Of a stretch of DNA of 12,036 bases, positions 1 through 6,143 are shown piece after piece. Position 1 is the first letter of the stretch. Every line of letters starts with the position of its first letter. The DNA is from an uncultured Desulfobulbus sp. (lineage in GTDB: Bacteria > Desulfobacterota > Desulfobulbia > Desulfobulbales > Desulfobulbaceae): positions 1 to 12,036 of the forward strand of contig CAMNHX010000010.1 in assembly GCA_946539945.1 (NCBI GenBank), in the 5' to 3' direction. Under the pieces are notes generated by a model. That model did no database searches and was not told the origin of the DNA. It saw nothing but the letters and a program-made list of their open reading frames with translations. The position numbers and the translations under genes are program-made.

Positions 1-1094
1 CACTGCAGGGAGGTATGCGGATAGCGCTTGACATTGGTTTTCAACAGGCGGAAGGCGGTGGAGAAAAAGCTTTCAATCTCCTCAAAGGTCTGGCGGCGGA
101 TCAGTTGCACCAAGGAGCGGTTGATCTCCCGAAGCGTTTCCTCGTGGATGAGCGACAACCCGCGGGTTTCCATGATGCGGAAGAGGAAGAGCAGCCGCCA
201 GTTGTCCAAAAGCTCCGCGCTGCTCTCGCTCACCTGTTCTTTAGTCATGGTTGCCGGGAGGTCGCGGTAACAGCGGACAAAGTCCATGTGTTCCGGCAGT
301 TGCAGCATCCCTTCCAGGGCAGGCCGGGGCGCTTGGCTTGCCAGTTCTTCCAGCCGGGCCAGGTGCTCCCGAATGCGGGCATGGGAAATGGCCTGCAAGA
401 GCGGTCTGCCGGGCCAGTTTTCAGCGTAGTGACCGCAGTTGGCGTGAAACCAGGGTTCCGGGTCCTCTTCAGTGAGCCAGTATTCGGCGTTGCGCTGCAA
501 GAGGGTCTGGTTCAGGCTGGCCAGAGCCTGACAGTGGGCCGGACTGGTGCTCTCCTGCCAGAGCTGCATGATGCGGCTGCTCATCTTGCGCAAGGTGTAC
601 TGGCTCTGGACAATGGCCAGCAAGAGTTGCGGTTCCTTGCTGTCCAGTTCCCGTACCCGCTCAAAAAAGGCGGTAAAGACTGCCTCATAGCGGGGCAGGG
701 TGTCGGTGTTCAGGTTCAGGGCCAGCTTGTCCACATAGGCCAGCAGCGCGTCCAGAATGCGGTCCACAAGCTGTTCATTTTTGGCGGATTCCAGAAGCGC
801 TGTAAAGAAGATGTCCACAAAAAGGGAAAAGGCTTCTGGCCCCTGTTCATGATCCCGATATATGTTCAGGTTTTTCAGGACATAGGAGCGCAGTTCCGGG
901 ATGATCATCTTCCAGTTGTGAAAGGGATGGCTCACCTCGTGGAGCAGGCTGTCGATCTTGGCAAGCAGACCAGGCTGGCGGCCCACAATGTCTTTCAAGG
1001 GTGCAAAGCGGGGGGCAACGTGGACTTCGCCTGCGGTTTCTTTCAGGTTGGCGCTCAGGGCCTGTGACTGGATGGGGGTTTGCGGTTCGGACAT
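1..1094 (-). CDS. N-terminal part of a large helical protein, possibly a PEP/pyruvate-binding-domain protein (3' end outside window)
   Basis: An open frame runs from ATG at 1094 down to base 3 without a stop, giving 364 codons of a longer protein that leaves the window. I translated it by hand: it starts MSEPQTPIQ, is soluble and mostly helical, and has no signal peptide or membrane segment. Motifs include HPFHNW (about residues 56-61), followed by PELRSYVLKN, and later RRQTFEEIESFF. Codon composition is far more protein-like than the opposite frame, which is rich in Gln, Gly and Val. The opening resembles, from memory, the N-terminal region of large PEP/pyruvate-binding (PPDK-like) proteins of Desulfobacterota; no catalytic domain lies inside the window, so the function is a guess. 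The Shine-Dalgarno site is weak (AGCGAG). The gene is divergent from the EPS operon and 832 bases from it, so there is no evidence that they are functionally linked. Confidence 0.8.
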   Translation of the reverse strand, partial: MSEPQTPIQSQALSANLKETAGEVHVAPRFAPLKDIVGRQPGLLAKIDSLLHEVSHPFHNWKMIIPELRSYVLKNLNIYRDHEQGPEAFSLFVDIFFTALLESAKNEQLVDRILDALLAYVDKLALNLNTDTLPRYEAVFTAFFERVRELDSKEPQLLLAIVQSQYTLRKMSSRIMQLWQESTSPAHCQALASLNQTLLQRNAEYWLTEEDPEPWFHANCGHYAENWPGRPLLQAISHARIREHLARLEELASQAPRPALEGMLQLPEHMDFVRCYRDLPATMTKEQVSESSAELLDNWRLLFLFRIMETRGLSLIHEETLREINRSLVQLIRRQTFEEIESFFSTAFRLLKTNVKRYPHTSLQ

Positions 1095-1201
1095 AGGGAC
1101 TCGCTTTAAGCTAATAGAAAGGGGGAAAAAGGAACACAGTCTTTTTTTGGCATTGTTATACCCTCAAACGCGGAATGTAATGGACCTGCCTTGCCAACAA
1201 C

Positions 1202-1287
1202 GGACAGGTTGCGGTGCAAGCGTGGGTGTGTGGCTGCTGTTTCGACCAAGCGCTTGCTCTCCACTCCATACGGTGCAGGACAGGTTG
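1202..1287 (+). repeat. Two short modules repeated in swapped order
   Basis: GGACAGGTTG (1202-1211) is directly followed by CGGTGCA (1212-1218). The same two words recur abutting in reverse order, CGGTGCA (1271-1277) then GGACAGGTTG (1278-1287). The second copy sits in a small hairpin, AGGACA/TGTCCT (1277-1282 with 1286-1291). Between them lie GCAAGCG (1216-1222) and its inverse CGCTTGC (1251-1257), the latter inside the perfect palindrome CAAGCGCTTG (1247-1256). The function is unknown. It could be transposon debris or regulator sites. Confidence 0.5.
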
Positions 1288-1390
1288 TCCTCTTTTCGAA
1301 AGACTGTCCGGTTGGCAGGTTTTTGTTTTTCAGCAAGCGCTCAAGCTACAGACCTTGCTCTTCCGCAGCACGGTCTGTTTTCCCGGATGC

Positions 1391-1422
1391 CAGGCTTCTT
1401 CCTCCCCGCCTGAAGGCGGGAG
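1391..1422 (-). mobile_element. IS200/IS605-like terminal hairpin (right-end remnant)
   Basis: The + strand reads CTTCCTCCCCGCC, TGAA, GGCGGGAG: a 6-bp perfect CCCGCC/GGCGGG stem (1405-1410 with 1415-1420) and a four-base loop. The pyrimidine-rich lead-in and the stem match the end hairpin commonly seen next to tnpB genes of IS200/IS605 elements, in the orientation expected if tnpB lies to the right on the - strand. A TnpB-like tail is read in exactly that place. No TnpA or complete TnpB is present, and the other end was not found, so this is a remnant or a solo end. The family assignment rests on remembered consensus, not a search. Confidence 0.45.
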
Positions 1423-1570
1423 ACTGCTGTGAGGAGCAAGACAGCACTTCTGAACCACTTTGGCGGGTTCCTGTTTCAACAAGACTGTTCAGAGGAACAA
1501 GACTCTCTTTCCCCGGATCCACTGTCTCTCCACAGGCTGACACGGTTACAGTATGTCCTGCCGCCGGACA
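1423..1570 (-). pseudogene. tnpB: TnpB/OrfB C-terminal tail remnant
   Basis: Reading the - strand from about 1570 gives CPAAGHTVTVSACGETVDPG and then about 30 low-complexity residues running into the end hairpin as SPAFRRGG. The AAGHTV..ACGE..P string followed by a variable tail is what I remember from the extreme C-terminus of IS605-family TnpB proteins. The upstream parts that should precede it (the zinc-ribbon CxxC pairs and the RuvC residues) are absent, and the frame runs through the hairpin without a stop. It is therefore a truncated, non-functional piece. A 22-base imperfect direct repeat (1421-1442 and 1482-1503, 18 of 22 identical, AGACTG...CAAGAC) lies within and beside it. Confidence 0.4.
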
Positions 1571-1672
1571 GGGAAAATAGGCGAAGGCAAGGAAAAAGGC
1601 AAGCGGGTTCGCGCTCTCCAGCCCCTCCCTGAAGAGTGGAGTTTTCCGTGTAGCCGGTCATCACTTTTTGCA

Positions 1673-1802
1673 GGGCAGTTCATGCTGCCCGGAATGTGCT
1701 GCTTTTTGGTTTCAAGCACCGTTTCCCGAAAAAGAAACATCCTGTCCTGGGGGGAAAGAAAGAGGATGGGACAGGAGGTCTGCCCGTCTGGGGTGCGCCA
1801 GA
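1673..1802 (+). other. Run of five small hairpins upstream of the operon promoter
   Basis: Consecutive inverted repeats: GGGCAG/CTGCCC (1673-1678 with 1685-1690, loop TTCATG), GTGCT/AGCAC (1696-1700 with 1715-1719), GTTTC/GAAAC (1721-1725 with 1734-1738), TCCTGTCC/GGACAGGA (1740-1747 with 1769-1776) and TCTGG/CCAGA (1787-1791 with 1798-1802). A T8 tract follows at 1817-1824, 14 bases after the last stem. They do not overlap, so a transcript through here could fold into a string of hairpins. No known RNA family is recognised. It may be a small RNA, a poor terminator region or chance. Confidence 0.35.
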
Positions 1803-1847
1803 TTCCCGACATTCCGTTTTTTTTCCCTTCGAAGCGGCATCCCGGTC

Positions 1848-1876
1848 TTGTACAAGTGTCACAGTTTCCGTAAAAT
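1848..1876 (+). promoter_or_regulatory. Sigma70-like promoter of the EPS operon with overlapping operator-like dyad
   Basis: TTGTAC (1848-1853) and TAAAAT (1871-1876) are separated by exactly 17 bases. The -10 box matches 5 of 6 consensus positions and the -35 box only 3 of 6, which suggests a promoter that needs an activator. The -35 box lies inside a perfect 10-base palindrome CTTGTACAAG (1847-1856), which overlaps ACAAGTGTCACA (1852-1863). That 12-mer recurs with one change after the last gene (12023-12034). Transcription would start near 1883, about 44 bases before the first ATG. Confidence 0.6.
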
Positions 1877-1884
1877 AGGGAGAC

Positions 1885-1903
1885 CCGGCGGTCGGCACGC
1901 CGG
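1885..1903 (+). promoter_or_regulatory. GC-rich 5' leader hairpin with an ops-like octamer
   Basis: CCGGCG (1885-1890) and CGCCGG (1898-1903) form a perfect 6-bp stem around a seven-base loop, 23 bases before the ATG at 1927 and right at the predicted transcript start. Its 5' arm and loop contain GGCGGTCG (1887-1894), one base off the core GGCGGTAG of the ops element used by RfaH/NusG-type antiterminators in long polysaccharide operons. The hairpin is directly visible; the ops reading is a weak inference. The first gene has AGGA (1918-1921, five bases before its ATG) as ribosome-binding site, outside the stem. Confidence 0.4.
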
Positions 1904-1926
1904 AAAACGCCCTTTGCAGGAACAGC

Positions 1927-3108
1927 ATGAACCTTTTTGTGGAAATCCTTACATTCACCGGCCTTGCGCTGGTGTTTTACGTTTATCTGGGCTATCCCCT
2001 GATCATGGCCCTGCTGGCACGCCTGAAGCCCTGCCCCGTGCGGGCGGCAGAGCGTGTGAATGCAGATTTGCCCCGCATCAGCCTGATCATCTGTGCCTAT
2101 AACGAAGCGCCCCATGTGGCGGACAAGATCCGCAACACCCTGGCCTTGGACTACCCGCCAGAACGGCTGGAGATCCTCTTTTCCTCCGACGGGTCCAGCG
2201 ACGGCAGCGAGCGCATCGCCCAGGAATGCGGTGGTGGGCGCGTACAGATCCTGCACGAGGCTGTCCGGCAGGGCAAGCCCGCAGCCCTGAACCGGGGTCT
2301 GGCTGCAGCCACTGGCGCGATTATCGTGTTCTCTGACGCCAGACCGCTGTATCAGTCGGACGCGCTCCGGCGTCTGGCCGCAGACTTCGCTGACCCGGAA
2401 GTGGGGATGGTCAGCGGGGTGATGCTCTTTACCAGCCAGGCAGACGATGCTTTGAACCAGAGCAACAACACCTATTTTTCCTATGAGGACTGGATCCGCA
2501 AAAACGAGAGCGCCAGCGGTAGCACAGTCTCGGTGTTTGGCGCCATGATGGCTGTCCGGCGGGAACTGGTGCAGCCCTTCCCGCCCCATATCATCAACGA
2601 TGATTCCTGGCTGGGTCTGATCGTGCAAAATCAGGGCAAACGGGTTGTCTGCGATCCTGAAGCCCTGGCCACAGCGCCGCCCCCCAAAAAGGTTGCGGGC
2701 GACATGGAACGGCGGTATCGCATCAGCGCAGGACGCTTCCAGCTCATGCTGGAAAAGGGCCTGGTCCGGTGGAGAAGCGCGGATGCCCTGTGGCGCTTCT
2801 GGTCGCACAAGGGCTGTCGGGCGCTCCTGCCCTTTTTCCTGCTGCTGGCCTTTGTGCCTGGTGCATTGGCCTGTCTGCTGTTGCAACCGGTCTCTTCCCT
2901 GCTCTGGCTGGTGATTCTGCCGCAGGCCCTCTGGTATGCTGTAAGTGGTCTGGGCTGGTTGGCGCAACAGTGCGGCTTTAGGTGCAGGGCTTTGGAATTG
3001 CCGTGGTTCATTACCCGCGGAACCTTTGGCGCCCTAGTGGGATTGCACCGCTTTTGCCGTCGCACCCAAAAGGTAACTTGGAAACGCAGCGAAAGGGCGG
3101 AAAAATGA
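1927..3108 (+). CDS. Family 2 glycosyltransferase, membrane-anchored
   Basis: This is a 393-residue GT-A fold glycosyltransferase that would add a sugar from a nucleotide donor to a growing lipid-linked glycan at the inner face of the cytoplasmic membrane. A membrane segment (about residues 4-31) precedes the catalytic core. The core shows ISLIICAYNEA (51-61), SSDGSSDGS (86-94), RQGKPAALNRG (114-124), SDA in place of DxD (136-138), GAMMAVRREL (205-214) and a conserved acidic pair in NDDSW (224-228). RRYRI (262-266) stands where processive synthases have QxxRW, so the tryptophan is missing and processive synthesis is less likely. Two further membrane segments follow (about 299-320 and 324-345). 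The start is supported by AGGA five bases upstream. It is the first gene of the operon, and its stop overlaps an ATG (ATGA). Donor and acceptor sugars cannot be told. Confidence 0.9.
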   Translation: MNLFVEILTFTGLALVFYVYLGYPLIMALLARLKPCPVRAAERVNADLPRISLIICAYNEAPHVADKIRNTLALDYPPERLEILFSSDGSSDGSERIAQECGGGRVQILHEAVRQGKPAALNRGLAAATGAIIVFSDARPLYQSDALRRLAADFADPEVGMVSGVMLFTSQADDALNQSNNTYFSYEDWIRKNESASGSTVSVFGAMMAVRRELVQPFPPHIINDDSWLGLIVQNQGKRVVCDPEALATAPPPKKVAGDMERRYRISAGRFQLMLEKGLVRWRSADALWRFWSHKGCRALLPFFLLLAFVPGALACLLLQPVSSLLWLVILPQALWYAVSGLGWLAQQCGFRCRALELPWFITRGTFGALVGLHRFCRRTQKVTWKRSERAEK

Positions 3109-3203
3109 GCGTTTTGTGCGGGAAAAGGGCGGTTTGCAGGCCCATTTTGTTGTGCAGACAGACACAGCACGCCATAGGGAGGAGCGCCGTTCCCCTGGCA
3201 TGA
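3105..3203 (+). CDS. Small ORF coupled to the glycosyltransferase (hypothetical, 32 aa)
   Basis: Its ATG overlaps the stop of the preceding gene (ATGA at 3105-3108), with GGCGG just upstream as a possible ribosome-binding site. The 32-residue product begins MSVLCGKRAVC and is rich in Arg and Cys. It has no signal peptide or recognisable domain. Its own TGA overlaps the ATG of a seven-codon ORF. It fills most of the 121-base gap before the deacetylase, so it may serve to keep ribosomes moving through the gap rather than make a functional protein. It could equally be a chance frame. Confidence 0.25.
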   Translation: MSVLCGKRAVCRPILLCRQTQHAIGRSAVPLA

Positions 3204-3223
3204 CTGCCAGGAGGTCGCGCTGA
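3194..3223 (+). promoter_or_regulatory. Hairpin and seven-codon leader ORF overlapping a Shine-Dalgarno site
   Basis: CCTGGCA and TGCCAGG (3194-3200 with 3205-3211, loop TGAC) form a 7-bp hairpin. Its 3' arm covers half of AGGAGG (3209-3214), the only strong Shine-Dalgarno site before the deacetylase. A mini-ORF begins in the stem (ATG 3200), encodes MTARRSR with tandem AGG-AGG arginine codons that are themselves the Shine-Dalgarno, and stops at 3221-3223. The deacetylase ATG is at 3230, 15 bases after AGGAGG. A translating ribosome would open the stem, so translational coupling is a reasonable inference. Confidence 0.35.
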
Positions 3224-3229
3224 AGAGGG

Positions 3230-4936
3230 ATGCCCTGTTTTTGCTGGCTGCCCAAGTCCATCCGATTAACCCTGAAAATGCAGCTTCTGGCCCTGTGGCG
3301 TTTGTGCGGACGCCCCATGCTCCTTGAGCCGGGCGATGCCGTTATTCTGACTTACCACCGGGTCCTGCCCGATGAGGCTGTCGGGAAAAGGGGAGATGGA
3401 CTGGCGATCAGCGCTTCCGTCTTTGCCGAACAGGTGGCAGCCCTGAAGCGGCACTTCACGCTGATTCCTCTACCCTGGCTGGTACGGATGCATCCAAGAG
3501 ACCGGCAACACGGGCCTTTTTGCGCCCTGACCTTTGACGACGGCTGGATGGATAACTACCAAGTCGCCCTGCCGGTTCTACAGCGCTTGGCCGTGCCAGT
3601 CACGATCTTTGTGTGTAGCGGCTTTGTGGATACGGACAAGCATTTCTGGTGGCAGAGTGTGAGTTCCTGCCTGGAACTGTATGCAGCCCTGCCGCACGAG
3701 CAGCGCAACCAGGTGCGGGCCAGACTGGCACAAGCGCTGGGCCAGGAGGATGGCCCTTTGCCAGGCGACAGTTTTTTTCTCAATGGTCGTCTGATTGGGT
3801 GGTGCAAGCGTCTGAACGCTGCCAGACTGTCACTCTTTGTGGAAACCCTGGCCGACGCTGTGGGGCAGGACTGCCAAAAAACCGGACGGCACGCTCTGAC
3901 CAGTCAGGAAATTGCGGAAATCCAGCAGGCAGGTAGTGATTTTGGTGCGCACACGGTGAACCATGTTATCCTGCCCGTGGAAAGTGAGGAGGTGGCGCGG
4001 CAGGAGATCTTCGAGTCTGTGGCCTATACGGCACGGCTGGCAGGCGCGGACAATGTGATCTTTGCCTACCCCAACGGCGACTTTGGCAGTCGCGATATAG
4101 CCTTGGTACGAGAGGCCGGATGCCTGGCCGCAGTGACCGAGGAGCCGGGCTTTGTGCCGGTGCAGCCGGACAACCTGTTCACCCTGCCCCGCCTGGACAC
4201 CTACGGCAAGAACACGGTGGACAAGCTGCTCTTTGCCGTGTTTCTCTGCAGCCTGAAACACAAACTGTGCCGGAAAATCAGGGGCTGGCTGCGCCAGTCC
4301 TGTCCTGCTGGCCAGCCACAAGAAAAAAAACGGAAAATGAACAAGTCCAAGACGCTCTTGCGTAAAATCATTGGAAAGATCAAGAAATTCTTCTATCAGG
4401 AGTGCGTGATCCACATTTCAGCCCATTCCCTGGAGGATGTGCCGACCCCGAAACCCGGCAGCGTGACAGTGCGGCTCTTCACTGAAGCGGACATACCGGT
4501 CTTTGCCAGCGGCTTTCCAGACCTGCCTGCCCTGTACCAGCAATGGCAGGGCAAGCATACCGGTCTGGTTCTGGAAGAGCAGGGAAAACCCATGAACTGT
4601 CTGTGGTTCACCCAGAACGACAAGGAAAATGAAGGCTATCCACCCTTTACCTTTGACATCAAAAACCTGCCCAAGGGCGTGTTTTACGCCTTTGCCAACT
4701 ATGTGCCCCCGGAATTCCGGGGTGGTCCGGCTTTTATGCGCCAGTTTGAACTGGCGGAGTACTTCATGAAGGAGCAGGGCGGGCGCATGGTCTGCCTTGT
4801 TTTGCTGGATCCGCGTTTGGTGGCGGTGTACAGGCGGAAAAAGCATACTATCATAGGCAAGTTGCGCTTCCGGCGCTATCTTTCCTGCATCACTGTCAAA
4901 GACTTGGCGGATCTGAACAAGCTATGCGAACTGTAG
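3230..4936 (+). CDS. Polysaccharide deacetylase (NodB domain) fused to a GNAT-type acetyltransferase
   Basis: A 568-residue two-domain protein. Residues 35 to about 340 form a NodB-type deacetylase that would remove N- or O-acetyl groups from the glycan. It has TYHRV (41-45), TFDDG (101-105, catalytic and metal aspartates D103 and D104), HTVNH (241-245, metal histidines) and FAYPNGDF (278-285); all key residues are intact. After a basic linker, residues 370-568 look like a GNAT N-acetyltransferase: VRLFTEADI (about 424), VPPEFRGG in the acetyl-CoA motif A position (about 502-509), and DPRLVAVYRRK near the C-terminus. The junction is an A8 tract (4323-4330). With one A fewer, the deacetylase would stop at TGA 4338-4340, overlapping ATG 4337. 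Alternative starts are ATG 3230 (no well-spaced Shine-Dalgarno) and ATG 3278. No signal peptide is seen; a hydrophobic patch lies near residues 18-26. The last 13 bases overlap the next gene. Confidence 0.85.
   Translation: MPCFCWLPKSIRLTLKMQLLALWRLCGRPMLLEPGDAVILTYHRVLPDEAVGKRGDGLAISASVFAEQVAALKRHFTLIPLPWLVRMHPRDRQHGPFCALTFDDGWMDNYQVALPVLQRLAVPVTIFVCSGFVDTDKHFWWQSVSSCLELYAALPHEQRNQVRARLAQALGQEDGPLPGDSFFLNGRLIGWCKRLNAARLSLFVETLADAVGQDCQKTGRHALTSQEIAEIQQAGSDFGAHTVNHVILPVESEEVARQEIFESVAYTARLAGADNVIFAYPNGDFGSRDIALVREAGCLAAVTEEPGFVPVQPDNLFTLPRLDTYGKNTVDKLLFAVFLCSLKHKLCRKIRGWLRQSCPAGQPQEKKRKMNKSKTLLRKIIGKIKKFFYQECVIHISAHSLEDVPTPKPGSVTVRLFTEADIPVFASGFPDLPALYQQWQGKHTGLVLEEQGKPMNCLWFTQNDKENEGYPPFTFDIKNLPKGVFYAFANYVPPEFRGGPAFMRQFELAEYFMKEQGGRMVCLVLLDPRLVAVYRRKKHTIIGKLRFRRYLSCITVKDLADLNKLCEL
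4337..4936 (+). other. Possible internal start: stand-alone GNAT acetyltransferase (199 aa)
   Basis: ATG 4337 lies in frame within the fused gene, preceded by CGGA as a modest ribosome-binding site. From there the product begins MNKSKTLLRKI, which looks like a natural N-terminus with a basic amphipathic stretch, and contains the whole GNAT-like domain. A free acetyltransferase could be made from this start even if the long frame is also translated. This is offered as an alternative product of the same locus, not a separate locus. Confidence 0.4.
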
Positions 4937-6111
4937 TTCTTGAACACAGCGGAGAACTCGCAGACCTGATCCCGGAATGGCGGGACCTGGTGGACCGGGC
5001 CTTCTGGTGTCCGGTCTTTGCCACCCCGGAATGGCAACTGACCTGGTGGGAGGTTCTGGGCGCGACTGGCACAAAGCAGTTGTGCGTGTGGACGCTCCGG
5101 GATGACAGTGACAGACTGGTCGGACTGTATCCCCTCTACCGGACAAGAAAGTATGGTCTGCGTTGGCTGCTCCCCTTGGGCCAGCCGTACTACGCGGATA
5201 TGAGCGTCATTCTGGCGGACCAGGATCAGGCAGAGTTCGTGCATCGCGCCTTTTTTGCCTGGCTCCGGGACCTTCCGGACTGGGACGCGGCCAATTTGGG
5301 CAACGTGCCTCTGGTCAGCATTCCGGGCGAGCAGGCGGATGCCAGCGGTCAGCGGGTCTGGCAGCAGTGGATTCGGGAGAGCGGGTTGCTGTGCAATATC
5401 CGCCTGACTGAACCCTGCATGTTTATGCCGGTTGTTGGCAAGGCAGATGTGCTTGCCCTGTTCAGCAAGCAGAGCCGCTCTCGCTACCGCAGAAAGAGCA
5501 AGCAGTTACGGCAGAACTTTCCGGACTTGAGCATTGCCCGTGTACCAACCAGCCCGGAAAACCTCACTGCCTTGGCGGATATGAGTGTGCAGCACAGTCT
5601 GGCCTATCAGAAGGGGCGGAGCTTTTTCAACAACGAGCGGGCAGAGTTGTTTATCCAGCATCTGGCAGCGCGGACGCAGAATCCGCAGGACCGCTCTTTT
5701 GAGCTGGTCCTGTACACGCTCACGCTGCAAGGCGAACTGGTTGCCTATGAGTTCGGCTTTCTCTGGCGTCGTTCCTTCCAGATCTACTTTCGCGCCTATG
5801 CCCAGGAGTATCAGGCCTCCTCGCCCGGCTTCCTCCTGCTGGCCGAGACCTTTACCGATCTGATGGCCAAAGGGCAGGTGGATGAGCTGAACCTGCTCTT
5901 GGGCGGGGAGCGATACAAGAGTCTGTTCAGCCCGGAACGACAGGAGCAACAGACCTGTCTGATCTGCAAACCCACGCTTCTTGGCCGGGCTGCGCTCCTG
6001 ACTCGCTGGGCCAGGAAAAACGCAAGAAAGGTCAAGCTCTGGATCAGGGCAAGGATTGAACAGGGAGCAAAAAAGAGGCAGCGGAAAGAGCCGGTGCAGC
6101 CAGACAAATAA
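4924..6111 (+). CDS. CelD/BcsL-like acyltransferase (Acetyltransf_6, GNAT superfamily)
   Basis: A 395-residue cytoplasmic protein of the type found in cellulose and EPS clusters, expected to transfer an acyl group onto a sugar intermediate; the exact acceptor is unknown. The N-terminal part has the family-like VFATPEWQLTWWEVLG (31-46). The central-to-C-terminal GNAT-like domain (about 180-335) has SRSRYRRKSKQL (185-195), AYEFGF (274-279), SSPGFLLLAETF (299-310) and LLGGERYKSLFS (325-336), the G-E-x-YK end typical of this family. The C-terminus is strongly basic. The ATG lies 13 bases inside the previous gene, so translation is probably coupled. Following an acetyltransferase and a deacetylase, it suggests active remodelling of acyl groups on the polymer. 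An Acetyltransf_6/FemAB-like aminoacyl transferase is the main alternative. Confidence 0.8.
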   Translation: MRTVVLEHSGELADLIPEWRDLVDRAFWCPVFATPEWQLTWWEVLGATGTKQLCVWTLRDDSDRLVGLYPLYRTRKYGLRWLLPLGQPYYADMSVILADQDQAEFVHRAFFAWLRDLPDWDAANLGNVPLVSIPGEQADASGQRVWQQWIRESGLLCNIRLTEPCMFMPVVGKADVLALFSKQSRSRYRRKSKQLRQNFPDLSIARVPTSPENLTALADMSVQHSLAYQKGRSFFNNERAELFIQHLAARTQNPQDRSFELVLYTLTLQGELVAYEFGFLWRRSFQIYFRAYAQEYQASSPGFLLLAETFTDLMAKGQVDELNLLLGGERYKSLFSPERQEQQTCLICKPTLLGRAALLTRWARKNARKVKLWIRARIEQGAKKRQRKEPVQPDK

Positions 6112-6143
6112 TGTGAACCCGAACAGGCGGAACACCAAGCCCC

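Larger units (their letters stand above)
1095..1926. other. Gene-free intergenic region between divergent transcription units
   Basis: No convincing protein-coding gene was found in these 832 bases on either strand. The short open frames have scattered composition and no fitting ribosome-binding sites. From left to right the region holds the leader of the divergent gene (with an isolated TATAAC-like box on the - strand at 1155-1160 and no good -35 partner), short rearranged repeats (1202-1287), an IS200/IS605-like end with a TnpB tail remnant (1391-1570), a hairpin-rich stretch (1673-1802), a run of eight T (1817-1824), and the operon promoter and leader hairpin (1848-1903). I see nothing definable in 1571-1672. 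Confidence 0.7.

Noticed and set aside
15..1067. Long + strand open frame of 350 codons
   Set aside because: Its product is low in normal motifs and rich in Gln, Gly, Val and Phe. The opposite strand gives a normal helical protein across the same bases, so this is a shadow.
1191..1580. + strand frames of 67 to 151 codons in the intergenic region
   Set aside because: Compositions are Ser/Arg/Cys-rich, the frames overlap one another in all phases, and no ribosome-binding sites fit. The bases are better explained by repeats and the mobile-element remnant.
1817..1824. T8 tract as a rho-independent terminator
   Set aside because: The nearest stem (TCTGG/CCAGA) is only 5 bp and ends 14 bases before the tract, which is too far for an intrinsic terminator.
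1546..2967. Long - strand open frame of 473 codons
   Set aside because: It lies mostly antisense to the clear family 2 glycosyltransferase. Composition (many His, Gln, Arg) is typical of a shadow frame, and no family is recognised.
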